Source of the DNA: Dermatemys mawii
Lineage: Eukaryota > Chordata > Testudines > Dermatemydidae
DNA length: 64,000 bases
Reading direction: 5' to 3'
Assembly (NCBI GenBank): GCA_007922305.1
Contig: ML677460.1
Coordinates: 1,088,509 to 1,152,508, forward strand
Shown: positions 24,005 through 35,599 of the stretch, one piece after another
Position numbering within the stretch: the stretch's first letter is position 1
Layout: each line of letters begins with the position of its first letter
Notes under the pieces: generated by a model
What the model was told of the DNA's origin: nothing
What the model saw: only the letters and a program-made list of their open reading frames with translations
Databases searched by the model: none
Translations under genes and position numbers: made by a program

Positions 24005-24580
24005 ACCAGACTGGACCAGCTACTGTGACATCCTGCATATCACAGGCCATTAAACCCCCCCACACCAAGCCCAACAACCAGAATTAGATCCAAGAATCAC
24101 AGCCTCAGAAGATTAAGCTGTGATGTGCCCCAGGCAGAGAACAGGAGGGACTGAGGTGCACCAGTGCCCAAGGCCCCTGAACTGGCAGGGAAAGGATTAA
24201 GTGAGATACACCCAGATGATCCTGGCAAGTGACCAGTAACCACATGCTGTAGAAGAAGGTGAAAACCACCCAGGGTCTCTGCCAATCTGAGCTGGGGAAA
24301 TTCCTTCCTGACCCCAAACCTGGCATCAGTGTGACCCTGAGCATGTGAAGAAGACTCACCAGCCAAGTACCTGAGAAAGAAAATTATCTTCTTCACATCA
24401 GAGCACTGGCCCACCTGTTCAGTGCCCTACCTCCTGCTATGGCTAACTTTGATACTTCAGAGGAAGGAGAGAAGAAAACCTTTGGAATACACTGGGAGGG
24501 GAAATGTTCCCTTCCTGACACTTGCAGGTGACCAGCAAAAGGTCTGAGCATGAGGTTTAAGGGACATAAGACATGAACCA
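24005..24580 (-). repeat. Old CR1/L3-like LINE fragment
   Basis: Words such as 'GGGGAAATTCCTTCCTGACC' (about 24294) and 'GTGACCCTGAGCATGTGAAG' occur in 3' regions of old reptile CR1-like LINEs. Coding potential is lost and the ends are unclear. Confidence 0.45.
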
Positions 24581-24744
24581 GACGGGATCCTGCAGCACCT
24601 CAGCCCCAGGTCCGAGCAACCTCAGGATATTCGGGTGAGCTCGGCACAGCGAGTGCCGAGTTCTGCTGGAAACTCAGTCCCAATTTTGAGTGTTGAGCAC
24701 TTGAAAATGTGGCTCTTGGGTCTTTTGAAAATTCTTTAACTGCT

Positions 24745-24870
24745 TGTTTGCCGCAGCACCTAGGAGCACTAGTCATAGTCCTGGACCCCGGTGCATGAGG
24801 CACTGTACAAACACAGAGCAAAAACATGGCCCTGGCTCCCAAAAGCTTACAGACTAAGTATCTGCCCCCA
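24745..24870. repeat. Old SINE-like fragment
   Basis: 'GCACTGTACAAACACAGAGC' then 'CATGGCCCTGGCTCCCAAAA' and 'GCTTACAGACTAAGTAT' match the dispersed piece also seen at about 4460-4530, 5510-5590 and 9800-9900. The family name is not assigned. Confidence 0.4.
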
Positions 24871-25550
24871 TGAAATGCTGAAAGGACATCCCACTCCTGG
24901 CTGAGCAAAGCAAATAAACTAGTACAAGTCAGCTGGTGAGCAGTCCCTTCTTAGAACCATCTCACCAGCTGATAGCTGATAGCTCACTGCAGTGCCACCA
25001 TATGCAAGTGGCTGCTTGCCAAATCTCAAATCAGTGATTCCAGACTGGAAATAGGAGTCAGAAGGTCCAGCGGAAACCTAAGGAGGACTGGCTGGGTAAT
25101 GAATAGCGTTGGTTAGAAAATGAGGAGTAGGGAGGGGTTCATCAGACATTTTCCAACCGTTTTTCCCCATCGGAACCTATTTTGGTTGAAAAATGGCAGA
25201 TCAACTCCAGTGATCAACAGAGACGATGAAACTGACATGCTTTGTACACCACTGTGCACCATACAAAGAAGCTGGGGGCAGTACTCTCCAGGGTCATCCC
25301 CTCGTGCTTCCTCCACAAGCCTACATAGCAAAGAAGCAAACCGTGCACAACTCTGTGAGGAAGGAAAGAGACGGCCTCATAATCCATGGCAGCCTGCCAG
25401 TGAGTCAGAAATGAACTGCAATAAAAAACAGGACACCTGGTATGAAGCCCCATTACTGTGAAACTCTATCTTGCATGCAGATCTTTGATGTATTGAATTT
25501 GGCAAAACTCAGATGACTTGACATGGCAATAGCTGTTGGGAACTGAGGGG

Positions 25551-25552
25551 GA

Positions 25553-25644
<92 letters not shown>
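25551..25644 (+). repeat. (GAAA)n microsatellite
   Basis: About 23 uninterrupted GAAA units, then a shift to GAGAAATGGAATGG. Likely polymorphic in length. Confidence 0.97.
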
Positions 25645-26548
25645 GAAATGGAATGGAATAGAAAATGGTTGGAAAGCGAGATGGCTAGAGAAAGAGGGTG
25701 ATGGAGAAAAGAAAGGGGAGCAGTGCTAGAGTGACAGGGCAATCTGGAGAAGAGGGCTGGGCCCACTCCCCCTCTATCTCTGGTCCCAGGACGCTCTGCA
25801 GAGGGCTGTCTGTCCCCTCCTGGCCTGCCAAGGAGCTAGCTCCATGGATGATATTCCCCCTCCCTTCCCAGCAACCTGTGAAGGTGTTGACAAAGGGAAG
25901 CCATCAATTCTTGTTTGTTGACTCCTTCCTGCCTGGGTCAGCCCATTGCCTCCCCAGCTGCTTTCAAAGGCAGTGGGAAGGGCTGTCCCCCCAGGGGTCT
26001 GTCATTCACTCCACCAGCCTCAGCCCATTAGCAGCCAAACAGGTGCCAAAATGTGACCTGGGACTGCAGCAGTCTGGGAAGGGGGCGACCCCTGTTGCTC
26101 AGGCTCTAGCCAAGGGCTGGGGAGGGAAGTCAGGGCAGGATTTATTTATTCAGCTGGTCTTAATTTGGGGAAGAGAGAGGGAGCAGGAGGGAGCCTCCTT
26201 CCTCGCTCCCTGCTCCCAGGGTAGGAGACATGAGCTCCTCCCTTCCCTGCACACATCTGACAGGACCCAGCTTGTGTTTGCAGGCCGGAGCGGCTGTGGA
26301 TTGTGGATGTCAGGAGGGGAGAGGCACAAAGAGCCATGTGCAGCCTTGCAGCGGGTGCAGCCAAAGGGGCGTGCTCCGAGTTCTCGGGCTGCCTGCCCAC
26401 GAGGGCTGGAGCCGCTCTGGAACCCAGCCAGGAGCCAAAGGACAGTGCGGCCCAGGCCATGTTGTGCAGGGTCATAGGGACAGTGGATACTCTAGTGGCA
26501 GCCACAGGTCCACTGTGCCAAAGGGAGCCTGTTTGGGAGAGGTCTGGG

Positions 26549-26679
26549 CAATGACCAGTCAGAGCACAGTTGGGTCTGTCCAGTGACCAATGGGAGTAAA
26601 GGTGTAATCTGTGCAATGACCAGTGAGAGGGGAGGTGTGATCTGTGCAGTGACCAGTGGGAGAGGAGATGGGGTCAGTG
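26549..26679 (+). repeat. 33-bp minisatellite, four units
   Basis: Units start at 26549 (32 nt), 26581, 26614 and 26647 (33 nt each), with core CAGTGACCAGTGGGAG and an ATCTGTG end. Two further units (26946-26977 and 26978-27006, core 'CCAATGGGAGGGGAGGTG') lie about 270 bp downstream, so the array is split. Confidence 0.85.
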
Positions 26680-27006
26680 CAGTGTAGGGTCTCTGGTACA
26701 GGAGATCCAGGGGGCCATGGCCCTCCCACTTTTTACTGGCCATAAGGGCGAGTGATAGGGGAGGGACAGAGAGGAGTAAGTGGGGAGGGGTCTTATGGGC
26801 AAGAGGCAGTGCAGAAGCGTGGCCTTAGGGGAATGGGTGGTGTGAGGGTGGGGCCTTGGGGAGGAGGCGCAGGGCCTTGGGGACAGCGCAAGGGGATGCG
26901 GCCACGGTTCAGGCATCTGTGGGCCCCTCTCCCCTGCTCCTGGTGCAGTGCCCAATGGGAGGGGAGGTGGGAGTCTGCAGTGTCCAATGGGAGGGGAGGT
27001 GTCCAG

Positions 27007-27796
27007 AGGGAATATCTCTGTTAAGAGGTAGCCCAGGCTGTGGAAAAAAATAATTAAAACAGGCCATTTGGGACAAATGGGGGGACTGTATCTCAGGGAC
27101 CCTGTGACCCAAGAACCTCAGATTTGCACTGGAAACTTTGCCCTGGTCCATGGCCCGGCATGCAAATTTTCAAGACAAGTTGGTGATGCGTATGGATTTT
27201 AGAGAGGATAAAAATTCAGCTGTAAACGGAAACCACATTGCCAATGTAGCTGTGGCAGGCTATGGCGATAGTTCAGGCCCCACTTTACCCTGTGGAGACA
27301 TGCAAAGGGCCTGAACAGCTGAGACCACATAGGGCCAGGGCTCAGGAAACAACTTGGCTCTGCTCCTCTATTGTCTTTTTCCAGCGCTGGCTCCGAACAA
27401 AACAACCCTGCCCAGCGCTGCCCCTTCCCTTCCTGGCCTGCAAATATTTACACTGGGCTTGTAAACTGCTTCCCGGGACTGGGGGTGGATCACCCCGGGG
27501 GGCAGCGCAGCCCTGTCCAGCCCTGGGAAGCCGGGGGCGGGGTAGGGAGGGGAGGAGATGCCCTGACATGAGGACCCCAGAGCAGGGGGAGGGGAGAGAT
27601 GGCGACAGCGCCTCCTTCCAGCTCCCTGCTCACCCCCACCCCAGCCAGGGGGCTAGTGGTGAACACGAAGGTGAGTCCTGGGGCACCCCCCAACTCCACC
27701 TGCTCCTGGCTACTACAGGAACTGGGGGCGGGGGGAGAGAGAGAGAGAGAGGGAACTTTTAACCACTTGGATGCTGGAATTCAAATATGTTGTTAA
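27007..27796. other. Intron 3 segment, nothing recognised
   Basis: Unique-looking sequence. A short (GA)n run lies at 27737-27753. Confidence 0.4.
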
Positions 27797-27804
27797 TGTA
27801 GAGC

Positions 27805-28324
27805 CAGGGCCGGTGCAAGGATATTTTGCACCCTAGGTGAAACTTCCACCTTGCGCCACCCACCTCCCCTGGGAGCCCTACAGCAGCTTCCCCCACACAC
27901 CCCCTGCCTGGGGAACCCTGAGGCAGTGCCCCACCCCCACTCTACTTGGGGAGCCCTGCAGCAGCTCCCCACCCCAGGCTCCCCTCCCCTCCGCATCCTT
28001 TCCTGAGCATGCTATTGCCGCTCCACTTCTCCGGACTCCCAGGCTTGTGGCGCCAATCAGCTGTTTGGCGCGGCAAGCCTGGGAGGGGAGGAGAAGCAGA
28101 GGGGGGGCGGCGTGCTCAGGGGAGGAGGCGGAGCGGAGATGAACTGGGGTGGGGAGCGGTTCCCCTGTGCGCCCCCCCATTACTTGCTGCGGGCGTTCTC
28201 CCCGCGTTCCTCTGCCCCAGCTCACCTCCGCTCCACCGCCTCCCCTGAGCATGCTTTTTGGCGCCCGCAACCACTTGACGCCCTAGGCAGCCACCTAGTT
28301 TGCCTAGTGGTTGCACTGGCCCTG
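27805..28324 (+). mobile_element. Non-autonomous hAT element, family A copy 1
   Basis: 520 bp with terminal inverted repeats CAGGGCCGGTGCAA and TTGCACTGGCCCTG. Flanking 8-mers TGTAGAGC (27797-27804) and TGAAGAGC (28325-28332) differ at one base. The 8-bp duplication and CAGGG terminus identify a hAT-type insertion. The interior is GC-rich, with CGC-containing words and no transposase. Related to the element at 33746. Confidence 0.85.
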
Positions 28325-28734
28325 TGAAGAGCAGTCGGGAGGGAGAGGAGTCTGAAAGCAGCAGGCATTTGGGGTGGGGATCAGGGCACGTCTTAGGCCT
28401 CAGAACCCTTTGTCCCAGCCCCAGTCGCCTTTTGGCTGAAGCCCACACAAGCCCCACAGCTGGGGGACATCAGGCCAGGGCCAGTGTGCTAGTGAGGGAT
28501 GGCAGGGCCTTGCTGAGAACCTCACCAGTGCCTCCAACAGGCAGCCTGGGACCCAGTGCGGGAAGAGGGTGATTAGAAGCTAATTGGCTCAGCCTGCAGC
28601 TTCCCTTCCTGCTCCAGCCCCTCCATGGGCCGGGCCGGGGGCAAGGGACATACATATTGGCTGAGACCCGGCTCTGATCTTAATGCCCCAGTCAAGGTGT
28701 TGCCCCATCAGTGCAGGGCGAAGGGGGAGGGGCC

Positions 28735-29270
28735 TAGGGTTACCAGGTGTCTGGTTTTTGACCCTAATGCCCAGTCGAAAAGGGACCCTGGTGGCTGTGG
28801 TCAGCCATTAAAAGTCCGGTTGGCAGCACAGCAGGGCTGGCAAACTCCCTGCCTGGCTCCGCACAGCTCCCAGGAAGTGGACAGAGTGTCCTACCAGTGT
28901 AGGGGTGGCCATGGGGGCTCCGGCGCTGCCATCGCCCAGAGCGCTGGCTCCATAGCTCCCATTGTCCCAGGGGAGCTGTGGGGGCAGCACACAAAGCCCC
29001 CTGACCCCCCGCCTAGGAGGCGGACATGCCAGCCACTTCTGTGAGCTGCCTGAGGTAAGTGCCACCTGGCTGGAGCCTGCACCCCAACTCCCTGCCCCAG
29101 CCTAGTGAAAATGAGTGAGCGAGGGTGGGGGAGAACCAGCCACAGAGGGAGGGGGATGTAGTGAGTGGGGGCAGGGCCTCAGAGAAGGGGCGGTGTGGGA
29201 TTGTGGCCTTGGGGCAGGGAGCAGGGCAAAGGTGTTGGGTTTTCTGTGGTTATAAAGTTGGCAATGTTAG
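28735..29270. mobile_element. GC-rich unclassified DNA element
   Basis: About 535 bp beginning AGGGTTACCAGGTGTCTGG and ending AAAGTTGGCAATGTTAG, weakly inverse ends related to those of the short MITE at 23099. The interior has 'CATTAAAAGTCCGGTTGGCA' and a late 'GAAAATGAGTGAGCGAGGG' segment, which I know from dispersed turtle repeats. GGCCT occurs at both flanks, a possible target duplication. Confidence 0.55.
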
Positions 29271-29705
29271 GAGGCCTGGACCCCCTCCCACCCTTGGGGC
29301 AAACAGGAGCAGGGGGGACGAGCATCACCATAGCTCCTGGAGGGCACTCGCCTCCCTCTTTCCTGCTTGGGACTCCAGGGACTCCATAGCACCCCCCAGA
29401 GTCAGACCCAGCTGCAATCCCTCACCCCCATGCTTCCGGCAGCACTCAAATACCAGAGAGTGGGATCACAGAGATATGGGGGCAGGGGCACATGTGGGGC
29501 CAGACAGACAGAAAGAAGGAGCCTCAGCAGATTATCATCTTTCTTCCCTCAGTTTCCCCCATCAGTTTCCATCTCTCCCACTCTCCCCACCTCTCTCTCT
29601 CCCATGATCCTGGACTTCTGGGAAGCCTGACACTGCTCTACAGTCAGAGCCCCTTCCCCCCACTTTTCTCCCCCGTCTAGGGCACTCGTACCAGCTTTCC
29701 TAACT

Positions 29706-30072
29706 TCATAGAATCATAGACTATCAGGGTTGGAAGAGACCTCAGGAGGTCATCTAGTCCAACCCCCTGCTCAAAGCAGGACCAACCCAACTAAATCATC
29801 CCAGCCAGGGCTTTGTCAAGCCTGACCTTGAAAACCACTAAGGAAGGAGATTCCACCCCCTCCCTAGGGAACCCATTCCAGTGCTTCACCAACCTCCTAG
29901 GGAAATAGTGTTTCCTAATAGCCAACCTAGACCTCCCCCACTGCAACTTGAGACCATTACTCCTTGTTCTGTCATCTGGTACCACTGAGAACAGTCTAGA
30001 TCCATCCTCTCTGAACCCCCTTTCAGGTAGTTGAAAGCAGCTATCAAATCCCCCCTCATCTCTTCTGTAGAC
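29706..30072 (-). mobile_element. CR1 LINE 3' end, short 5'-truncated copy
   Basis: About 365 bp of minus-strand CR1: tail 'TAGAATCATAGACTATCAGG' at the left, then the 3'UTR and the final RT codons. It is truncated at about 30072, where it abuts 'TAGTGTAGACCAAGCC'. Very similar in layout to the 3' end of the 2.2-kb copy. Confidence 0.9.
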
Positions 30073-30790
30073 TCCCCGACTAGTGTAGACCAAGCCCCAG
30101 AGTACTCTACCTTACTCACTGTCCACACTGGCAAGATACATAGCGTGCTCTGACTCCCTAGCTGAACACTCCTGGTACCCCACATTGGCGAGAGGATTAA
30201 TGTCCGATGTTCCCCTGCTGGAGCGCTGCAACACCAGTGTGGATGAGGAGTTGCATTACTCCACTCTGATCAACCTCTGGAAACGTCCTATAATCCCCTT
30301 AAGTCAAGTGGCCTCTCTTCTCATTATTGTGAAATTGGCTGTAGAAATGCAGAAGTGCCTTTTCAAAGCTCGGTTTCTGGCAGCCGCTGCTTATCTGCTT
30401 GTCTGATCCAAGACAAAGCAAACAGTAAATCTTTGTTTTGAGTGAGTGAGTGAGAGGTGGGGAGAGGAGAGAGAGGGGGTCTGAACTTACAAGACAGCAT
30501 GCTGACACACTTTCAGCACCCCAAAAACTCACTCTCTCTCTCTCTCCCACATACACACAATACACTCCACCCCCACACCCCTCATTTGGAAAGCACATTG
30601 CAGCCACTTGAACACTGGGATAGCTGCCCATAATGCACCGCTCCCAATACCGCTGCAAGTGCCACAAATGTGGCCACGCGAGTGCACTTGCAACTGTCAG
30701 TGTGGACAGACTGTGGCGCTTTCCCTAGTGCACTCTCCGAAGGCTGGTTTAACCCAAAGCGCTCTACAGCTGCAAGTGTAGCCAAGCGCT
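30073..30790. other. Possible decayed DNA repeat
   Basis: Bounded by 'AGTGTAGACCAAGCC' (about 30077) and 'AAGTGTAGCCAAGCGCTT' (about 30773). Such 'TGTAGAC/CCAAG' words are frequent at the edges of reptile DNA repeats, but here they lie in the same orientation, so no terminal inverted repeat can be claimed. It includes a (TC)n stretch at about 30532-30545. Confidence 0.3.
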
Positions 30791-30809
30791 TAGGGACTAT
30801 AACATTATA

Positions 30810-30975
30810 CCAAGGCTTAATACAAAATTTCTGTATAAGGACCTGATACTAAGTTGCTATATCAAAGGAGTTGGTACAAAGTTGTATGAAAATAGAGGTT
30901 ATATATGGATAGGCTTAATACAAGGTTATATGAAGAGGCTTTGATAATACAAAGTCATATGAAAGTTATGTGAAG
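30810..30975 (+). repeat. AT-rich degenerate tandem array
   Basis: At least five diverged copies of a 'TACAAAGTTATATGAA'-like word, near 30818, 30848, 30874, 30928 and 30956. Spacing is irregular (26-54 bp), so this is an old array. Confidence 0.5.
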
Positions 30976-31094
30976 ATGCTAAATGCAGAGATTTAGCTAC
31001 ACTCAGCACCTCTGAAAATCAGCCTCAAGGTGTCTTTGTGTTGAGCACCCAAAAAAGGCAGTAGTCACAATCTGTGGCCACATTCAAATGTGTT

Positions 31095-31215
31095 GGCTTT
31101 AATCCCTCTGTGCCTCAGTTTCCCCATCTGCAATGTGGGATGATGCTGTTCTGAGCCACCCTTGCTGGAAGGGTAGAGTAGTTAATGTCTGCAGGGCTTG
31201 GCAGCCCCTGGTGAA
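31095..31215 (+). repeat. MIR-like SINE fragment
   Basis: 'CTGTGCCTCAGTTTCCCCAT' at about 31109-31128, followed by 'CTGCAATGTGGGATGATGCT'; forward MIR 3' half. Confidence 0.65.
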
Positions 31216-32274
31216 GCAGTGAAAGGTGGCAGTATTATTGTTCTTGCTGCCATCAGATGCATTCTGCACCCCAGCCATGTAGTTTACTAACCACAGCAGG
31301 GCCGTCCTCTCACCAGGCCAGGAACTGAGGGGATGACCTACTGGGTAACAGCGGCACGATCAGTGCTGGGCTTCGGAGAGAACTGCAGCTGGGATGTTTG
31401 ACATCGCACGACACACAGGAGGGTGTTAAAGCACTCAGGCTGCTGTCAGGCCATCCTGCAGCCGGGGGGCACCTCTCAGCATCCGAGTCGCAGGAGAAAG
31501 GCTGGCTGTGTGTGCCTGAACAGATGCCATGGGCTACTCTGGGAAAGCGGGTGAAAGGGATTAGCCAGCTGTGGGAATCAGAAATGGGATACAGACCTTT
31601 CCCCTCCAGGGCTTGGGGCTGAGTTGAGTTGATAACGTGAGATGGATCTGAGCAAGAACTCTGTCCAGCCTCAATAGACAAGGGCAGTTTTGCCAGCCGC
31701 AGATGTTCAATAATCACCAGTCTGGGTTCGGCTCCCGAAACTGTGAGAGTGAGTTAAAAATCATGAGACTTTAGGTCTGGGTTCTGCATAGGTGCTTTCT
31801 GGTTTGTGAGCCTTTAGGGATCATGTTTTCTGCAAAACCAGCAGGGCTAGAATGTTACGTTTATTTCAGAAAAATGAAAGCTGGGATTCTCCCCATGCCA
31901 GGAGTCTGGGAGCTGGGGCTTGCAGACATACACCAATATCACAAGCCTTGCACCACAACCCAAAATACCAGAGCATCTGGGAACTCACCCCCTTCTTGAC
32001 AAGGAGAGAAGCCAAGGGGACATGGAGACTCAGCCATAAAGGGTGTGCCATCGGGGTGAGGGGGAGGGAAGTGGGGCAAGGCATGTGGGGAGCTTGCCCA
32101 GTTTCTGCCCATGCTGTACCCACTCCAAGGTTAAACAGAGGTTTTCAGTCTCTGGGCTGTGAAGCTGGTGCCTTTTGCATGGGCACTGCAATTGCTTTTA
32201 AAAACCGGTGAGTAGTTTTTATTTTTGTTTATGGGATTGCAGCATGGGCAGTTGGGAGGTTTAATGGCCAGAGA

Positions 32275-32500
32275 AAGGCTCTGGAAATCAGGACTCCTGG
32301 GTTCTCTTCCTGACTCTGGGTGGGAAATGTGGTCTACTAGCAAGAGCAGGGGATGGAGAGTCAGGTTTCCTGGGTTCTGTCGATTAGACAGGGAGACAGG
32401 CCTCTTGGCTTCAGTTCCCAGCACTGCTGTTAACTTTCTGGGGCATGTCAGAGCCAGCGCCTTGGTTTCCCCATTTCTGCATTGCGGGAGCCTTGTCTCT
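32275..32500 (+). repeat. MIR-like SINE pieces
   Basis: Repeated 'GGACTCCTGGGTTCTCTTCC' type words (about 32290 and 32365), and 'CTTGGTTTCCCCATTTCTGC' (about 32461), are typical of one or two overlapping MIR copies. Confidence 0.45.
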
Positions 32501-34099
32501 GTCTTGCAGGGACACTGTGAAGTTAAACTCACTGGTGTAGGGAAAGCACCTTGGGAGGGAAGGAGCTGGAGAAGAACAAAGCCTTGTTAGCCAGCGGGGC
32601 CTGTCCCGCACATTAGCCATGGAGCTCAGAGCTAGAGGGGAGGCAGAAACCCTCTTGCCTGAGGCCTGTTTCTTACCCAAGCCCTGGGAGATGCTCTCCC
32701 TAGTGGTGACCTGGCCTGCAAGCACTGCTGGGTGACACCTGGAAGCTGGGATGCGGTGGGTGCAGGGACTCTTCACTGAGGGTCCAACCTGAGCCCTTCC
32801 CACCAAGTGCTCCCCGAGGATGTGGGTGACTTAGGAAATCCGTTGGGTCTCCGTGTGTGTCTCAGTTGGGGTCACTTCCTCCAGCTGGTCCCAGATGGAG
32901 TCTGGCTCCAGGATGTGAGCTCAGCTCTGATCTCCGGGAGGGGAAATTCAGCTTTGTTTTTCTCAAGTAATCCCCCTCAGTGCCTGAGCTACCTTTGCTC
33001 CTCCACTGCCCCCTGCCCAGAGCCAAACTGGGCCAGACCTATTTGCAGTGACACTAGGGGAAATGTGCCGTGCTCCTCTTGGAGTCAGAGGAGTGATCAG
33101 TGGAGCCCTCTGGATTCACTCTGGTCTAACTGAATGCCGGTTTTTTTCGGCCTTAGAAAAAACAGACAAGCTTTATTTAGCCATTTGCCTAGATAATGTC
33201 CCAAGCCCATGAGCTCCCTGGGCCTCCCTCTGTAAATGTCACAGATGCAGCTGCCCCTCCTCTGAAAACCCTCACTGGAGTTCACCCTACATCATACTGA
33301 ACCCTGAGCAGCTGAGCTGCTACCAACACGGGGAGCAGTTCTCATTGCAGCCAGTAGAGGGCAGGGCTCACACCCAGCAGTCAGTTTGTTTGGATCCTAG
33401 GCTGCCGCAGTGAGTCCCACAGGTGAGTCCCATGTTAACTCACTCTCACAGTCTCTGCCTGCCCCAGCAGCGCCAGCGCAGGATCTGGTGACAGCAGGCC
33501 CTGATCCCAAAGCAAACCAAACATCCGTGCTCGAAAGGTGTGTGCAAAAGTTTGGCCTCTTTCTGAAAACCCAACCCCCCAGCCCCTCCAAATGCACTCG
33601 GGGAGGCAGGACCTGGACACGTGCCTGGGCGTGGGGCGGACTCAGCTGCGCTCATGTCACCTGCCTCAGGACTGAGCCCACCCACCTGCCGGAACACACT
33701 GCCTTTAGGGCAGCCCGACATGATGCAATGCGGGATACTCCAAGCCAGGGCCGATGCAGCCACTAGGTGAACTAGACGGTCACCTGTGGCGCCAAGGTTT
33801 AAGGGCGTCAAAAAGTGGTGCCCAAAATGTCTGGGACGCTCTTCCCGCCGCTGTGCAAGGGGGCGCTGCGGCTTCGATGGGGTCCAGCTGGCCGGGAAGC
33901 GATGTCATTCCTCCTCCGGCCACCGGGGGCGCTGCGCTGTGGAAGTCACGCGGACGGCCGCCTGGTCCTGGGCACGGGCCCTTTTGCTCCTGCTGCTCCC
34001 CGGCCCCGGGGCTCCCGCTGCTGCTGCTGCCCCCTGGCGGGTCCACGGCTGCTCTGCTGGGCCTGGGCTGAGTCCTGCTGCTCCGAGCCGCTTCCCCGT

Positions 34100-34194
34100 G
34101 ACCACGCGCCACCCCGCCCACAGCCAGCCCCACACCCCCCGTCTCCAGCCAGCCCCACACCCCCCGCCCACAGCCAGCCCCACACCCCCCGCCC
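34100..34194 (+). repeat. 26-bp GC-rich tandem array running into gap
   Basis: Units of CAGCCAGCCCCACACCCCCC plus a short linker repeat at least three times and run directly into the N block. C-rich sequence resumes after the gap. Confidence 0.85.
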
Positions 34195-34594
34195 NNNNNN
34201 NNNNNNNNNNNNNNNNNNNNNNNNNNNNNNNNNNNNNNNNNNNNNNNNNNNNNNNNNNNNNNNNNNNNNNNNNNNNNNNNNNNNNNNNNNNNNNNNNNNN
34301 NNNNNNNNNNNNNNNNNNNNNNNNNNNNNNNNNNNNNNNNNNNNNNNNNNNNNNNNNNNNNNNNNNNNNNNNNNNNNNNNNNNNNNNNNNNNNNNNNNNN
34401 NNNNNNNNNNNNNNNNNNNNNNNNNNNNNNNNNNNNNNNNNNNNNNNNNNNNNNNNNNNNNNNNNNNNNNNNNNNNNNNNNNNNNNNNNNNNNNNNNNNN
34501 NNNNNNNNNNNNNNNNNNNNNNNNNNNNNNNNNNNNNNNNNNNNNNNNNNNNNNNNNNNNNNNNNNNNNNNNNNNNNNNNNNNNNNNNNNNNNN
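34195..34594. other. Assembly gap (400 N)
   Basis: Exactly 400 undefined bases, inside the family A hAT copy and flanked by GC-rich repeats. The length may be a placeholder. Confidence 1.
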
Positions 34595-35599
34595 CGCACC
34601 CCCTGCCCTGCCCAAAGCCCGCCCCACACCCCGTCAGGTTATTCTTTTATTTTCATTAAATACGTGGACTAAATAATGAAATGAATAAATTTTCAAGCTG
34701 AACGTGTATTAATTCTAATGAACAATGCCACGTTATGCAGTATTCATTTTTGAAAGTTTATAATAAGCCCTGGTCCGGGGGCAGGGGAAGGGGGAGGGGG
34801 AGGAGGGGCAAGGTGGAAGTTTCACCTAGTGCGCAAAATATCCTTGCAGTGGCCCTGCCCCGAGCCTTGTGTCTGCCCCACCAGTGACTGCTCACTGTGC
34901 CTTGCATATGCTGCCCACCACACCATGGCCCCCCCATTCTCCAGTGCCACTGTATCTTCTCTTCCCCCTGTGCCATCCCACTGGGTGCTGCACATGTCCC
35001 AGCCTCCATTCCTGCCAGACTGTGGCCTGCCCCCCAGATGCCCTCCTCATTGCTCCTCCACCAACCCTGATGCCCATGTGTTCCTGCCCCTACAGATGCT
35101 CTCTGTCCCCTAATGCCCACATCTACAAGTGTCCACTGCACTGTCCTCCCCTGATTTCTACCAGGTTGTTTCCCCATCCTCTGCCTGACACCTCCAGCTG
35201 TGCTTTTCTCCAGTGCCAACTGCAGTTTGCATAGTGATCTGGGAGCAGATTTCATCTTGGATCTGGGCATGTGTTAGTGTACGGGGGAAACAAGAGCCCT
35301 ATCGGCAGACCTTCCCCTTCTGGTGCCTGAAGCTGTACTTGGAAGGGGCACTTCCTGGCATTCATCAGACACCCTGAAACATGAGGTTTGATCACCCTCA
35401 GCTTGCAGAGCGACCAGAGTTATTACAAGAGTCATAATGTCACTCAGCCCTTTGTTTTTGTCTCAGTGGCCTCCTGCAGCAGGGGGTTCCACAGCACATG
35501 GGGCAGAGGAGCACATATAGCACTGAGGTGCAAAGCTGAGGAGTGTGCACAGTGCAGGATGCTCATGCACTATTGCTGGGTCAAAGTGAGGCCGTGATG

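Larger units (their letters stand above)
33746..34857 (-). mobile_element. Non-autonomous hAT element, family A copy 2, with gap
   Basis: Left end CAGGGCCGATGCAGCCACTA and right end CTTGCAGTGGCCCTG mirror the family A copy at 27805 in inverted orientation; the right part 'GGAAGTTTCACCTAGTGCGC' matches the start of that copy. Flanking 8-mers CTCCAAGC and CCCCGAGC match at 6 of 8. The interior carries a GC-rich tandem array and the 400-N gap, so true length is unknown. Apparent long open frames across the Ns are artefacts. Confidence 0.78.

Noticed and set aside
25509..25766. Open frame with repeated Phe/Leu/Ser on the minus strand
   Set aside because: It is the translated (GAAA)n microsatellite, not a gene.
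33786..34676. Long open frames of 227-296 codons on both strands
   Set aside because: They run through the 400-N gap and consist largely of undefined residues; the flanking parts are hAT and tandem-repeat DNA.
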